Positions 35,631-44,157 of a stretch of 64,000 nt of DNA are shown piece after piece. The position numbers and the translations under genes are program-made. Within the stretch, counting starts at the first letter, position 1. Each line of letters opens with the position of its first letter. The notes beneath the pieces were generated by a model. It saw nothing but the letters and a program-made list of their open reading frames with translations, was not told the DNA's origin and did not search any database. The stretch is from Flavobacterium ichthyis. GTDB lineage: Bacteria; Bacteroidota; Bacteroidia; Flavobacteriales; Flavobacteriaceae. The stretch lies in the NCBI RefSeq assembly GCF_009915155.1, contig NZ_JAABLM010000008.1:106968-170967 (forward strand), in the 5' to 3' direction.

Positions 35631-37547
35631 ATGAAAAATCATATTGCAACCAAAATAGCTGATTTTCTCAGTAATTATTCCCCATTTAACTACCTTACTT
35701 ATTCAGAGTTGTTACAATTAGCAACCCACGTAAAAGTTTTATATTTAGAAAAAAATAAAATTTTATTCCAAATCAACGAACCTTGCCACGCTGATTTTTA
35801 CGTGGTTGAATCCGGGGCAATTGGGTTATCAATTACATCAGATGCCGAAGATACCTTGATTGATAAATGTGATGAAGGCGATTCTATTGGCATAAGACCA
35901 TTTTACGCCAAGAACAATTATTTAATGTCAGCCAAAGCGAGACAAGAAACTACTGTATATGCAATACCTCTTGAAATCTTTCATTCATATGTTATCAATA
36001 ATCAAAAAATGCTTAACTTTTTCCTCGAAAGTTTTGCATCAAACACTCGAAATCCAAGAGATCGGGAACATCCCGGAACATTAGTTTCAGAAAATATTAT
36101 TCTAAAAGAACCTCAAACAGACATTCAGTATTTTCAGTCCGTACAATATTCTAAAACACCTCTTTTAGCATTCCCTGAAACTTCAACACACGAAATTGCT
36201 CGCATGATGACAGATCAGTTAAGCGGTAGCGTTATCATTGTTCAAAACGAAATGCCAATAGGAATCGTTACTGATAAAGATTTACGCTCGAAAATAGCAA
36301 CAGGAAACTACCCTATCTCCACTCCTGCTTCTAAAGTGATGACCTCACCCGTAATAACCGTTCAGGAAAATTTATCTCTCGCCGAAGCACAATTATATAT
36401 GCTAAAATACAATGTAGATTATTTATGCGTTACAGAGGATGGCACTGATAGATCACCAATTCGGGGAATTGTATCAGAAAATGATATGGTAATGGCTCAA
36501 GCCAATAACCCTGGAGTGTTGATAAAAGAGGTAAAACGTTCTCAAAATGCAAAAGATTTAAAAAGAAGCCGAGAAAAACTAGCCGAATTAATCCAAACTT
36601 CCATTACTAAGGACATCCCAGTTTCTCACATTATGAATATTGCAGGCGAAATTAATACTGCTATTACAAGGCGAGCAATAGAACTTTCAATTTTAGAAAT
36701 GGGTTCACCTCCTGTAAAATTTGGTTGGTTTGCCATAGGAAGTCAAGGAAGAAACGAACAACTTTTGTTAACGGACCAAGATAGCTTTCTAATTTTTGAA
36801 GACGTTCCGGCAGAAAAATATCGTGAAACAAGAGATTTTTTTCTAAGATTAGCAAAACGAACCACTATAATACTTGAGAAAATAGGTTATCAATTAAGTC
36901 CTGACGGTGCCGTTGCAAGCAATACTATTTGGTGTAAACCACTAACTGATTGGGTTAGTCAATTTAATAATTGGATGAATACTCCCGGAGAAAATACTGA
37001 TAATATTAATCCGATATTCTTTGATTACGAAATGGTATTTGGCGATTCATCAATTGAGGATAATTTGTCAGACAATATATTTAAAAACGCTAAAGGCAAT
37101 AAACTTTTCTTTGATTACTTAGGAAATGATGTACTGAAAAAGCCACCACCATTTAATTTTTTTCGCCAATTTAATATTGAAGAAGATGGCGAACATAAAA
37201 ATTTATTTGACCTTAAAAACAGAGCTTTGACTCCATTAATTGATGCAGCAAGAATACTTATTTTACATCAAAATGCTAAGTCAATTAACAATACGTTCCA
37301 TCGTTTTAAAGAACTTGCTACTTTAGATCCTAAAAATGCCGAATTGTATTTAAATGCTGCAGAATCATTTTTAATCTTTGCTGAATTTAAAACCATAGAA
37401 GGAATAACAAATGAAAACTCTGGTCAATTTATTAATCTTGAACAACTCTCAAAAACAGATAAAATCAAGTTAAAAAATGCGTTTCAGCCACTTCGTGAAA
37501 TTCAAGAATTAATTAAAAATAGATTTAAACTTACTTATTTCTCATAA
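35631..37547 (+). CDS. cNMP-binding / CBS / DUF294 nucleotidyltransferase-like signalling protein
   Basis: Of 638 residues, about 15-125 form a cyclic-nucleotide-binding-like domain (FQINEPCHADFYVVESGAIGLSI), about 165-285 a CBS pair (GIVTDKDLRSKIATGNYPISTPASKVMTSPVITV), about 300-440 the DUF294 putative nucleotidyltransferase domain (FGWFAIGSQGRNEQLLLTDQDS, with the GS...D.D pattern), and the rest a DUF294 C-terminal helical domain. The layout resembles GlnD-like sensors. In flavobacteria such genes often sit by acetyl-CoA synthetase, which is absent here. The start could also be the ATG at 35622. It overlaps the exonuclease-like gene by 1 bp. Confidence 0.88.
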   Translation: MKNHIATKIADFLSNYSPFNYLTYSELLQLATHVKVLYLEKNKILFQINEPCHADFYVVESGAIGLSITSDAEDTLIDKCDEGDSIGIRPFYAKNNYLMSAKARQETTVYAIPLEIFHSYVINNQKMLNFFLESFASNTRNPRDREHPGTLVSENIILKEPQTDIQYFQSVQYSKTPLLAFPETSTHEIARMMTDQLSGSVIIVQNEMPIGIVTDKDLRSKIATGNYPISTPASKVMTSPVITVQENLSLAEAQLYMLKYNVDYLCVTEDGTDRSPIRGIVSENDMVMAQANNPGVLIKEVKRSQNAKDLKRSREKLAELIQTSITKDIPVSHIMNIAGEINTAITRRAIELSILEMGSPPVKFGWFAIGSQGRNEQLLLTDQDSFLIFEDVPAEKYRETRDFFLRLAKRTTIILEKIGYQLSPDGAVASNTIWCKPLTDWVSQFNNWMNTPGENTDNINPIFFDYEMVFGDSSIEDNLSDNIFKNAKGNKLFFDYLGNDVLKKPPPFNFFRQFNIEEDGEHKNLFDLKNRALTPLIDAARILILHQNAKSINNTFHRFKELATLDPKNAELYLNAAESFLIFAEFKTIEGITNENSGQFINLEQLSKTDKIKLKNAFQPLREIQELIKNRFKLTYFS

Positions 37548-38119
37548 TGTTAGATTGGTTAAAACTCAATAAAGATTATCCGGAATTCTGGAGGAAATAT
37601 TTACAAAATTTTGAAAATAAGTCTGCTCGATACGTAATATTTGCCACTGAAACAAGCGGCCTAAATTCAGATGAAGATAAAATTTTGTCAATTGGAGCTG
37701 TTGGCGTACAAGAAGATAAAATCATTGTAGCAGATAGTTTTGACGTTAATATTTATCAAGAAAATATTTCGACTCTTCAAAGTTTAGAAAGTAATGAGCG
37801 AATCTCTCAAACTGAATCCATTGTTCAATTTTTAGAATATATAAAAAATGCAACATTAGTAGGTCATCGAATCCATTTTGAAATTGAACTTCTAAACAAA
37901 GCACTTGATAAAATGGGTTGCGGCCGACTGAAAAACGAAGCAATTGATATTGAAGTCATGTTTAGAAAATGGAAAGAACTTTCTGACGATCGGAATATTT
38001 CTCTCGACGATTTAAGTAACTATTTTAAAATTGTAAAAACTGAGCATCAATCCGCTTCAAATGATGCTTATACAATAGCATTAATCTTTTTGAGATTAAA
38101 ACAAAGGCTCAAGATTTAA
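37547..38119 (+). CDS. DnaQ-like 3'-5' exonuclease domain protein with altered active site
   Basis: The 190-residue protein has the DEDD exonuclease fold, but key acids differ. Motif I reads VIFATETSGL, so the usual first Asp is Ala33, with only Glu35 kept. Motif II reads HRIHFEIELLN, with Glu112 where Asp is usual. The last motif is HQSASND, with one residue more than the usual H-x4-D spacing. It is translationally coupled to the DUF294 gene by a 1-bp overlap, so it is likely a partner in the same signalling unit. It may bind nucleic acid or nucleotides without cutting. Confidence 0.8.
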   Translation: MLDWLKLNKDYPEFWRKYLQNFENKSARYVIFATETSGLNSDEDKILSIGAVGVQEDKIIVADSFDVNIYQENISTLQSLESNERISQTESIVQFLEYIKNATLVGHRIHFEIELLNKALDKMGCGRLKNEAIDIEVMFRKWKELSDDRNISLDDLSNYFKIVKTEHQSASNDAYTIALIFLRLKQRLKI

Positions 38120-38239
38120 CAAATGCTTAATAAAATTGTTGAACATTAATGTTAATTATTATAAATATTCCGTAATAAAATATTAATTTTAACTTATCCA
38201 TCTCAAATAGATAGCCTTTTGTGTAGCAAACGAGTTAAA

Positions 38240-38530
38240 ATGAGCACTTGCCATTATTGGTTTGATTTTACCACACTCATCGCTTTAAAATTAATTTTAT
38301 TGCTTTGGGGTTTGGCAGTAATAGGAATTATATTAAAGATGAAGTCCATCACACGGCCATTCATATTTTGTATTCCAATAGTGGCAGTAATTTTTTTATC
38401 CTGCCTCTTTTCTAAAAAAAAATATGATGAGGAAAAAGGGCTTGTTTTATTTATTTTTACACTAACCCTTTTCGTCATAGTCTATTTCATTGACTACTTT
38501 GCTGACACGCATTATTTTGAAAAATATTAA
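38240..38530 (+). CDS. Small membrane protein of unknown function
   Basis: This 96-residue protein has three hydrophobic segments (about 11-33, 40-58 and 68-86) separated by short charged loops (KKKYDEEKG). It begins MSTCHYWFDFTTLIALK. I recognise no family. The ATG at 38240 is used rather than the TTG at 38219. It is convergent with dinB, with stop codons overlapping by 4 bp. Confidence 0.55.
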   Translation: MSTCHYWFDFTTLIALKLILLLWGLAVIGIILKMKSITRPFIFCIPIVAVIFLSCLFSKKKYDEEKGLVLFIFTLTLFVIVYFIDYFADTHYFEKY

Positions 38531-39045
38531 TCAAGATAACGTTCTTCAAATATTTTTTGGTGATGGCGTTGATGCCCGATAATAATAAATCCCAAAGCAC
38601 GAACCGAAATAGAAAACCCTGAAGCTGTACCGGTTTTTTTAAAAGTTTCTTCGTCAAAAGTTTTAAATAACGCAATACTGCTTTGTCTAACAATAGCCAG
38701 TTCCGTCAATAAATCCCTTATATGACGATGATTTCCACCAGCAACATCGGCAAATTTGTTTTCGTCAAAACCTGGAAGAGCTGTTTGGTCATTTCTGGCA
38801 ATACGCAAAGCGCGATATGCAAAAATTCTTTCAGAATCAATTAGATGTTGAACAATATCTTTGATAGTCCATTTTCCTTCCGCATAACGATAATCATATT
38901 TGTCCATGGGAATATTTTGTACAAATTTTATAAACTCATGTACAGTAATTTCCAGTTCTTCAACCAAAATTCCGTTAGGAACCAAGTTTACATAATTTTG
39001 ATAAAACGGAGCAAATTCCGTCACGGGTAATTGATTAGCGTTCAT
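38527..39045 (-). CDS. DinB family protein
   Basis: The 172-residue four-helix-bundle protein has the DinB/YfiT metal-site pattern: His in KDIVQHLIDSERIFAYRALRIAR and a His pair near the C-terminus in IIGHQRHHQKIFEERYL. These proteins bind a metal and act in thiol-dependent transfer or stress-linked reactions; the exact role is unknown here. The ATG at 39045 lies 4 bp past the ppc stop, so the two are one transcript, and a longer frame that overlaps ppc is less likely. Confidence 0.85.
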   Translation of the reverse strand: MNANQLPVTEFAPFYQNYVNLVPNGILVEELEITVHEFIKFVQNIPMDKYDYRYAEGKWTIKDIVQHLIDSERIFAYRALRIARNDQTALPGFDENKFADVAGGNHRHIRDLLTELAIVRQSSIALFKTFDEETFKKTGTASGFSISVRALGFIIIGHQRHHQKIFEERYLD

Positions 39046-39049
39046 TTTT

Positions 39050-41635
39050 TTAGGCAGAATTTCTACTAGCGTTAATATTTCCAAACAGCGATCTCATGAC
39101 AATTTTTTCGTAAATTTTTACCAAATTTTCATCAACATTTGGCTCGTGCTCCAATTCGTTGATTTTAGAAAGTGCATATTGCTGAATGGTAAGCAAAGGT
39201 AACACAATTTGCTCTCGCATTTTTATCGAAGCTCTACCATCAGGATAATTTTCCATTAAAGACTGAAATCCTGCGAGTTTGAGCACTAATCTTTTTGATT
39301 CCTCAAATTCGGCACAAATCATTTCCCAAAAATCACTAAATTCTTCATCGTCTTTCATATATGACGTTAAAGGAAAAAATGATTTTGCCAATGACATCAT
39401 ACTGTTTTCAATTAAAGTCCTGAAAAACAAGGAGTTTTCATAAAGGTTTTCTATTTCGTTCCAACGGTTATTACGTTCAAAATTTTTCAAAGCCGTTCCC
39501 AAACCATAAAATCCGGGAACATTTTGCTTGAGTTGGCTCCAAGCTCCAACGAATGGAATGGCTCGCAAATCTTTAAAATCTAATTTTTTAGATTTTGATC
39601 TTTTAGCAGGACGGCTTCCAATGTTTGCCATCGAATAATATTTTAAAGCACTTCTTCTTTCTAAATATGGAATGAATTTTGGGTGATTTTTAAAATCTGA
39701 ATATGACTGATAGCTCAACTCTGATAATTCTGTTAAAACTGACTTTTCTTTTTTAGATAGCTTATTGTCTTCTTTAAAAAATATTTCATTTGCGGCTCCA
39801 GCACTTAAAATATTTTCAATATTAAATTTGCTTGAATGGAAAGTGCCAAAGTTAGAACTAATCGTCTGACCTTGAATGGTAATCTGAATTTCTTTATTTT
39901 CAATTTCGGGCCCTAAAGAAGCGTAAAATTTGTGCGTTTTTCCGCCACCTCTGGCTGGAGGTCCTCCTCTACCATCAAAAAATACAACAGCTACATCATA
40001 TTCTCTGGAAATGGAAGTTAACATTTCTTTCGCTTTATAAATACTCCAGTTTGCCATTAAATATCCACCATCTTTTGTACCATCAGAAAACCCTAACATG
40101 ATGGTCTGTTTTCCTCCTCTTCGCTGTAAATGTTCGGCATATTTTTTATTAGAATAAAGCGTTTTCATTATACTTTCTGCATTTTTCAAATCTTCAACCG
40201 TTTCAAAAAGTGGGATAATGTCAACCGAAGGATTTTCCCATCCGGTTAATTGAAATAGTGCCAGGGTCTCGATTACATTTAAAGCAGATTCATTGTTACT
40301 GATGATATAACGGTTACAAGCTTCTTCACCATTATTTTCCTGAATTTCTTTAACCAAAATTGCTGATTCTAAAGTGTTTAGCGTGATTTCATCTTCAATC
40401 AAATTCAAATCTATAGTTTCGGTATTTTTTTGCAAAACCGCAATTCTTTCGCTTTCAGAAAGTTGCATATAATTTTCTGGAAAAATATCTAATTTATTTT
40501 GGATAGAAACCGAAACTAAATTTTCGTAAACTTCTTTGTGAATTTGACTATTTTGACGAATGTCTAATGTGGCAAAATAAAATCCAAAAAGATTAATTTT
40601 ATTGATCAAATTGTCAACTTGTTCTACATAAAGAGACTGATGTTTTTTTACTATTGTATCGCGAACAGTATTTAAAATTTTCTTCATTTCACTAAGTGTA
40701 ATGAAAATCTCACCTTTTGAATAATAAACTGAACGATAAATTTTATCTTCTAAACCTGCCCAAATCTCGTCAACTTCGGTAAAAGTTAGTTTACGTTTCA
40801 AGTTCCGAATGTCACGATAATAACATTTTAATATTGATGTGCGAAGTCTCCCTGCTACCTTTCTAGTGATTTCGGTAGTTACAAAAGGATTTCCATCGCG
40901 ATCACCACCTGGCCAAAAACCGAACTCAATTATTTTATTTTTGGGCATTTCACCTTTGTATAAATCGCTTTGAAAAAATTGCATAATATTTCCAGCAGTT
41001 TCATAAAATACATTTTCTAAATACCATGTTAGGCTAACGGCTTCGTCAAATGGTGTGGGCTTCTCTTTTTTAATAAAAGGCGTTTTCCCTAATTGTGCCA
41101 GTAATTCCTGAATTCTTTTCAAGTTATTATCTCGAATTGCGCTTTCTAAATCCGTAATGATTCCTAAAACTGAACCTGGATAAAACTGCGTTGGATGTGC
41201 TGTCAAAACGGTTCTGGCACGGAAATTTTCGAAAAAATTTTGTAATTCTTTTAATCTTCCCATGTTTTCTGCTCTTTCTTTGGTTGCCATCACAGAATTT
41301 TGTCCATTAATGTCATGAATTTCATTAAACGCCGCATCTTCAATCGCATCAAATAATACAATTTGTCGTTCTACATATTGAATGAACCTGAACATTAAAT
41401 CTATTTTTTCCTTTTCTGATGCTTGATCTAAATATTTTTCGGAGAAATAGTCAAAAATTTGTTTAGGTGTCCATTCTTTGGCAAAACCCATTTCGCAGAC
41501 CTCGGTAAATAAAGGAAGTAATATTCCTGTTGTACCAATATTGTCAAAAGGTAACTTAATTAATATACTATTATAAATCTGATATTTTGCCGCAACGTGT
41601 TCTTCGAAACGTTTGAGTTTTGGGTTTTGGTACAT
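39050..41635 (-). CDS. ppc: Phosphoenolpyruvate carboxylase
   Basis: This 861-residue cytosolic enzyme carboxylates PEP to oxaloacetate and refills the TCA cycle. The His region RTVLTAHPTQFYPGS, the FWPGGDRDGNPFVT box, GFSDGTKDGGYLMANWSIYKA and the flexible glycine loop FFDGRGGPPARGGGKTH are all present. The family's C-terminus is usually a conserved NTG motif, but here it ends FGNINASRNSA, as in the shorter flavobacterial group. dinB follows 4 bp later. An Lrp gene lies upstream behind a terminator. Confidence 0.93.
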   Translation of the reverse strand: MYQNPKLKRFEEHVAAKYQIYNSILIKLPFDNIGTTGILLPLFTEVCEMGFAKEWTPKQIFDYFSEKYLDQASEKEKIDLMFRFIQYVERQIVLFDAIEDAAFNEIHDINGQNSVMATKERAENMGRLKELQNFFENFRARTVLTAHPTQFYPGSVLGIITDLESAIRDNNLKRIQELLAQLGKTPFIKKEKPTPFDEAVSLTWYLENVFYETAGNIMQFFQSDLYKGEMPKNKIIEFGFWPGGDRDGNPFVTTEITRKVAGRLRTSILKCYYRDIRNLKRKLTFTEVDEIWAGLEDKIYRSVYYSKGEIFITLSEMKKILNTVRDTIVKKHQSLYVEQVDNLINKINLFGFYFATLDIRQNSQIHKEVYENLVSVSIQNKLDIFPENYMQLSESERIAVLQKNTETIDLNLIEDEITLNTLESAILVKEIQENNGEEACNRYIISNNESALNVIETLALFQLTGWENPSVDIIPLFETVEDLKNAESIMKTLYSNKKYAEHLQRRGGKQTIMLGFSDGTKDGGYLMANWSIYKAKEMLTSISREYDVAVVFFDGRGGPPARGGGKTHKFYASLGPEIENKEIQITIQGQTISSNFGTFHSSKFNIENILSAGAANEIFFKEDNKLSKKEKSVLTELSELSYQSYSDFKNHPKFIPYLERRSALKYYSMANIGSRPAKRSKSKKLDFKDLRAIPFVGAWSQLKQNVPGFYGLGTALKNFERNNRWNEIENLYENSLFFRTLIENSMMSLAKSFFPLTSYMKDDEEFSDFWEMICAEFEESKRLVLKLAGFQSLMENYPDGRASIKMREQIVLPLLTIQQYALSKINELEHEPNVDENLVKIYEKIVMRSLFGNINASRNSA

Positions 41636-41660
41636 CGTAAAAATTTTTAATTAAATTAAT

Positions 41661-41692
41661 AAAAAAACCCTTATGTTTTAGCATAAGGGTTT
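41661..41692 (-). terminator. Terminator of the Lrp-type gene
   Basis: AAACCCTTATG and CATAAGGGTTT pair around a 6-nt loop, with seven T on the minus strand. It separates the Lrp gene from ppc. Confidence 0.85.
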
Positions 41693-41715
41693 CATAAAAT
41701 ATTTGTAAAAAAAAA

Positions 41716-42195
41716 TTACATATCTTTAAAAATAGTGTGCATCAAACGTTTTTTGTCATTAATGCTTTCATCAAGGGAAATCATAGTTTCCGTTCTGTAA
41801 ACACCTTCAATATCATCTATCATGAAAATTACATCTTTTGCATGTTTTGTATCCATTGCTCGAATTTTGCAAAAAATATTGAATTTGCCGGTAGTTACGT
41901 GAGCTACTGTCACAAAAGGAATTTCGTTGATGCGCTCCAAAACAAATTTGGTTTGCGAGGTATTGTGAAGAAAAACACCTACATATGCAATGAAAGAATA
42001 GCCTAACTTTTCATAATTTAAAGTCAACGACGAGCCTAAAATAATTCCGGCTTCTTCCATTTTTTTTACTCTAACGTGCACAGTTCCAGCAGAAATCAAT
42101 AATTTTTTAGCAATATCTGTAAAAGGAACTCTTGTATTGTCAATCAACATATCTAAGATTTGATGATCAACTTCATCTAAACGAAACTTGTTCAT
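41716..42195 (-). CDS. Lrp/AsnC family transcriptional regulator
   Basis: The 159-residue protein has an N-terminal winged HTH (DEVDHQILDMLIDNTRVPFTDIAKKLLISAGTVHVRVKKMEEAGII) and a C-terminal RAM/AsnC effector domain (FIAYVGVFLHNTSQTKFVLERI). Such proteins form octamers that answer to amino acids and other small ligands. It is monocistronic, with a terminator downstream. Divergent targets are not evident. Confidence 0.92.
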   Translation of the reverse strand: MNKFRLDEVDHQILDMLIDNTRVPFTDIAKKLLISAGTVHVRVKKMEEAGIILGSSLTLNYEKLGYSFIAYVGVFLHNTSQTKFVLERINEIPFVTVAHVTTGKFNIFCKIRAMDTKHAKDVIFMIDDIEGVYRTETMISLDESINDKKRLMHTIFKDM

Positions 42196-42265
42196 AATTT
42201 GTGTGTATTTTTCTAAAATTTGATTACAAAAAAATTAAATTATTTTCAATTTTAAAAGAAAAGTG

Positions 42266-43420
42266 TTAATATTTTGGCAATCCATTAACAATTTTAACTT
42301 TTTTACCAATATTGAAATTGCCTATTTTTCCAATTTCAATCGAATTTTCACCTTCAAAAAAAACGTCCTCTCCTTCTGCATTAAATTCAAAATGACCAAA
42401 CTTTCCAGCTAATTCTCCAATATCAATAATCTTGGAAACAAACTCAATCTTGTCGTAATGAAGTTGTTCTTCAAATTGAAGTGCAAAATTCGATATTATT
42501 TGTTTACCATCATAATAAATTTTGATTTTTTTATAAATCAAATCATAAAAATTAGCTTTATTTTGAGGAATCTTGAAATAATTATCAATTTTATTATCAA
42601 CTATATCGTTTTCGTAAATAAATCGTAATCCTGAAATTAATGAAAAAAAAATGTATTTGCGAGTAGTTTCTCGTTCATAATCATTAGGAAAATGACCTGC
42701 TTCAAATAAAATTGTAGGCGTTTTAAGATGCTGAAAGGTATCACCCACACAATTTATATTAAAGCTATCGTCAAATCGCCCTACTTGTCCCGGAATATAT
42801 TTTTGTAATGTGTGATTCATCGCAATAATTACGGACATGGCTTTTTTTCGCACTTCATTTACATCTCGGTTCTCATTAAAAGAAGGAGCTAAAAAGGACA
42901 CAGTTGCAGGTTTACCTGAATCTTCTACCCCGAAAATTGTTCTTTGATCGTGAAGATTGAAACAAAAATCTGGGTTAATCTGATCAAAATAACTTCTTAA
43001 TAATTGGCTTTCCGGTTGCGTAAGATTTTGAAAATCGCGGTTTAAATCTATTTGATTCGCGTTGACACGGGTATATTTTTCAGCTCCATCGGGGTTAAGC
43101 ATTGGAAAAATATAAAATGAGAATCTTTTTAAAAACCTAATCGCCTCGGGCTCGCCGCTTTCAAGAAAATTGATTAAGTCAATAACTGCTTTCGTTGTGG
43201 TACTTTCGTTTCCATGCATTTGTGACCAAATTAAAATCTTTATTCTTCCCTTTCCTTTTTGGTACAAAAAAATAGGCTTTTTTTCAACAGAAATCCCTTG
43301 AATTGAAACATTCTTATAACGGCTAAATTGTTCTAAAAACGGTTGAAGATGTTGCAGTGAAACATACCTTCCAACTATTTTTTGCTCCTTATATCGTACA
43401 AAATATTCTTCTAAATCCAT
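42266..43420 (-). CDS. M14 family zinc carboxypeptidase
   Basis: The 384-residue protein has the M14 zinc site SQMHGNESTTTKAV (HxxE), NPDGAEKYTRVNANQIDLNRDF, the third ligand His in FNLHDQRTIFG, and the catalytic Glu region FEAGHFPNDYERETTRKY. There is no signal peptide, so it may be cytosolic. The C-terminal third (about 270-384) is a beta-rich extension of unknown role. The gene is divergent from an XRE regulator, and its promoter overlaps two copies of a shared palindrome, so regulation by that protein is likely. Confidence 0.88.
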   Translation of the reverse strand: MDLEEYFVRYKEQKIVGRYVSLQHLQPFLEQFSRYKNVSIQGISVEKKPIFLYQKGKGRIKILIWSQMHGNESTTTKAVIDLINFLESGEPEAIRFLKRFSFYIFPMLNPDGAEKYTRVNANQIDLNRDFQNLTQPESQLLRSYFDQINPDFCFNLHDQRTIFGVEDSGKPATVSFLAPSFNENRDVNEVRKKAMSVIIAMNHTLQKYIPGQVGRFDDSFNINCVGDTFQHLKTPTILFEAGHFPNDYERETTRKYIFFSLISGLRFIYENDIVDNKIDNYFKIPQNKANFYDLIYKKIKIYYDGKQIISNFALQFEEQLHYDKIEFVSKIIDIGELAGKFGHFEFNAEGEDVFFEGENSIEIGKIGNFNIGKKVKIVNGLPKY

Positions 43421-43435
43421 TCATTCAAAAATTAG

Positions 43436-43497
43436 TTTACAAAAGTAAACAAACCTTGATTTACAATTGTAAACAGTTACATTGTTACATTTGTAAA
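43436..43497. promoter_or_regulatory. Three palindromic operator sites in phase upstream of the M14 gene
   Basis: TTTACA-N2-TGTAAA-type sites occur at 43436-43449 (right arm AGTAAA), 43460-43473 (perfect arms) and 43484-43497 (left arm GTTACA). Their centres are exactly 24 bp apart. On the minus strand the first contains TACTTTTG (43440-43447), a perfect -7 box 19 bp before the carboxypeptidase start, and the second contains TTG (43464-43466) at 16 bp spacing. A bound repressor would block this promoter. Confidence 0.75.
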
Positions 43498-43637
43498 TAG
43501 TATATTTCCAAAAATAATTCTTTGTATTAAAGTAATTTAAAATATTTATAATCAGTATTTTGTATTAATTTACTTAATTCATTAGTTGAATAATTTTTGC
43601 AGCTATTTTTAAAAATAAAAAATTGATATTATTTTTG

Positions 43638-43651
43638 TTTACATTTGTAAA
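43638..43651. promoter_or_regulatory. Fourth palindromic operator site, at the XRE gene promoter
   Basis: TTTACATTTGTAAA has perfect 6-bp arms and encloses TACATTTG (43640-43647), a perfect plus-strand -7 box, 26 bp before the XRE start. This fits negative autoregulation. Confidence 0.7.
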
Positions 43652-43673
43652 GTTATTATTTTAAACAGCTATT

Positions 43674-44090
43674 ATGGTCAATTCTGATGATTTTGTGAAG
43701 CGTTTGGAGAAAATTTTACAATATTATAGTCTTTCAGCTTCTGCATTTGCGGATAAGATTGGCGTACAAAGGTCTAGTGTTTCTCACCTTCTCTCTGGCA
43801 GGAACAATCCAAGTTTAGATTTTATCTTAAAGTTGTTAGAAGTATTTCCAGAGATAGATTTATATTGGATTTTAAATGGAAAAGGAAATTTTCCGAAGGA
43901 ACCAAAAATTGATGATGAAATCGCAGGAGAAAAGCTCGTGGAACATCAACCAACTTTGACAGATATAATAGCTAATGAGGTAGAAATCAAAAATCAAGAT
44001 ATGATTCCTGAAGCAAAAAAGAATCTTGATATAGAAAAAATTGTAATATTTTATAACAACGGTACATTTAAAGAATACCAACCCCAATAA
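43674..44090 (+). CDS. XRE family transcriptional regulator
   Basis: The 138-residue protein has an N-terminal HTH_3 domain (about 8-62): KILQYYSLSASAFADKIGVQRSSVSHLLSGRNNPSLDFILKLLEVF. A linker and a short conserved-looking tail (KIVIFYNNGTFKEY) follow. Its DNA sites are probably the TTTACA-N2-TGTAAA palindromes in the divergent gap, one over its own -7 box and three at the M14 gene promoter. The DNA contact is inferred from location. The signal it senses is unknown. Confidence 0.85.
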   Translation: MVNSDDFVKRLEKILQYYSLSASAFADKIGVQRSSVSHLLSGRNNPSLDFILKLLEVFPEIDLYWILNGKGNFPKEPKIDDEIAGEKLVEHQPTLTDIIANEVEIKNQDMIPEAKKNLDIEKIVIFYNNGTFKEYQPQ

Positions 44091-44126
44091 AAAAGAAAAG
44101 CCCCGATTTCACAATGAAATCGAGGC
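44086..44126. terminator. Terminator between XRE and lipoprotein genes
   Basis: GCCCCGATTTCA and TGAAATCGAGGC are 12-nt arms with one mismatch around CAA. On the minus strand the T-rich side CTTTTCTTTTTT follows, so it mainly ends the minus-strand lipoprotein gene. Confidence 0.8.
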
Positions 44127-44157
44127 TCTCCAAACCAATAAAACAAACACAAAATTT

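Noticed and set aside
44100..44126. Possible small RNA after the XRE gene
   Set aside because: The hairpin with its T-rich side is explained fully as a terminator for the minus-strand lipoprotein gene.
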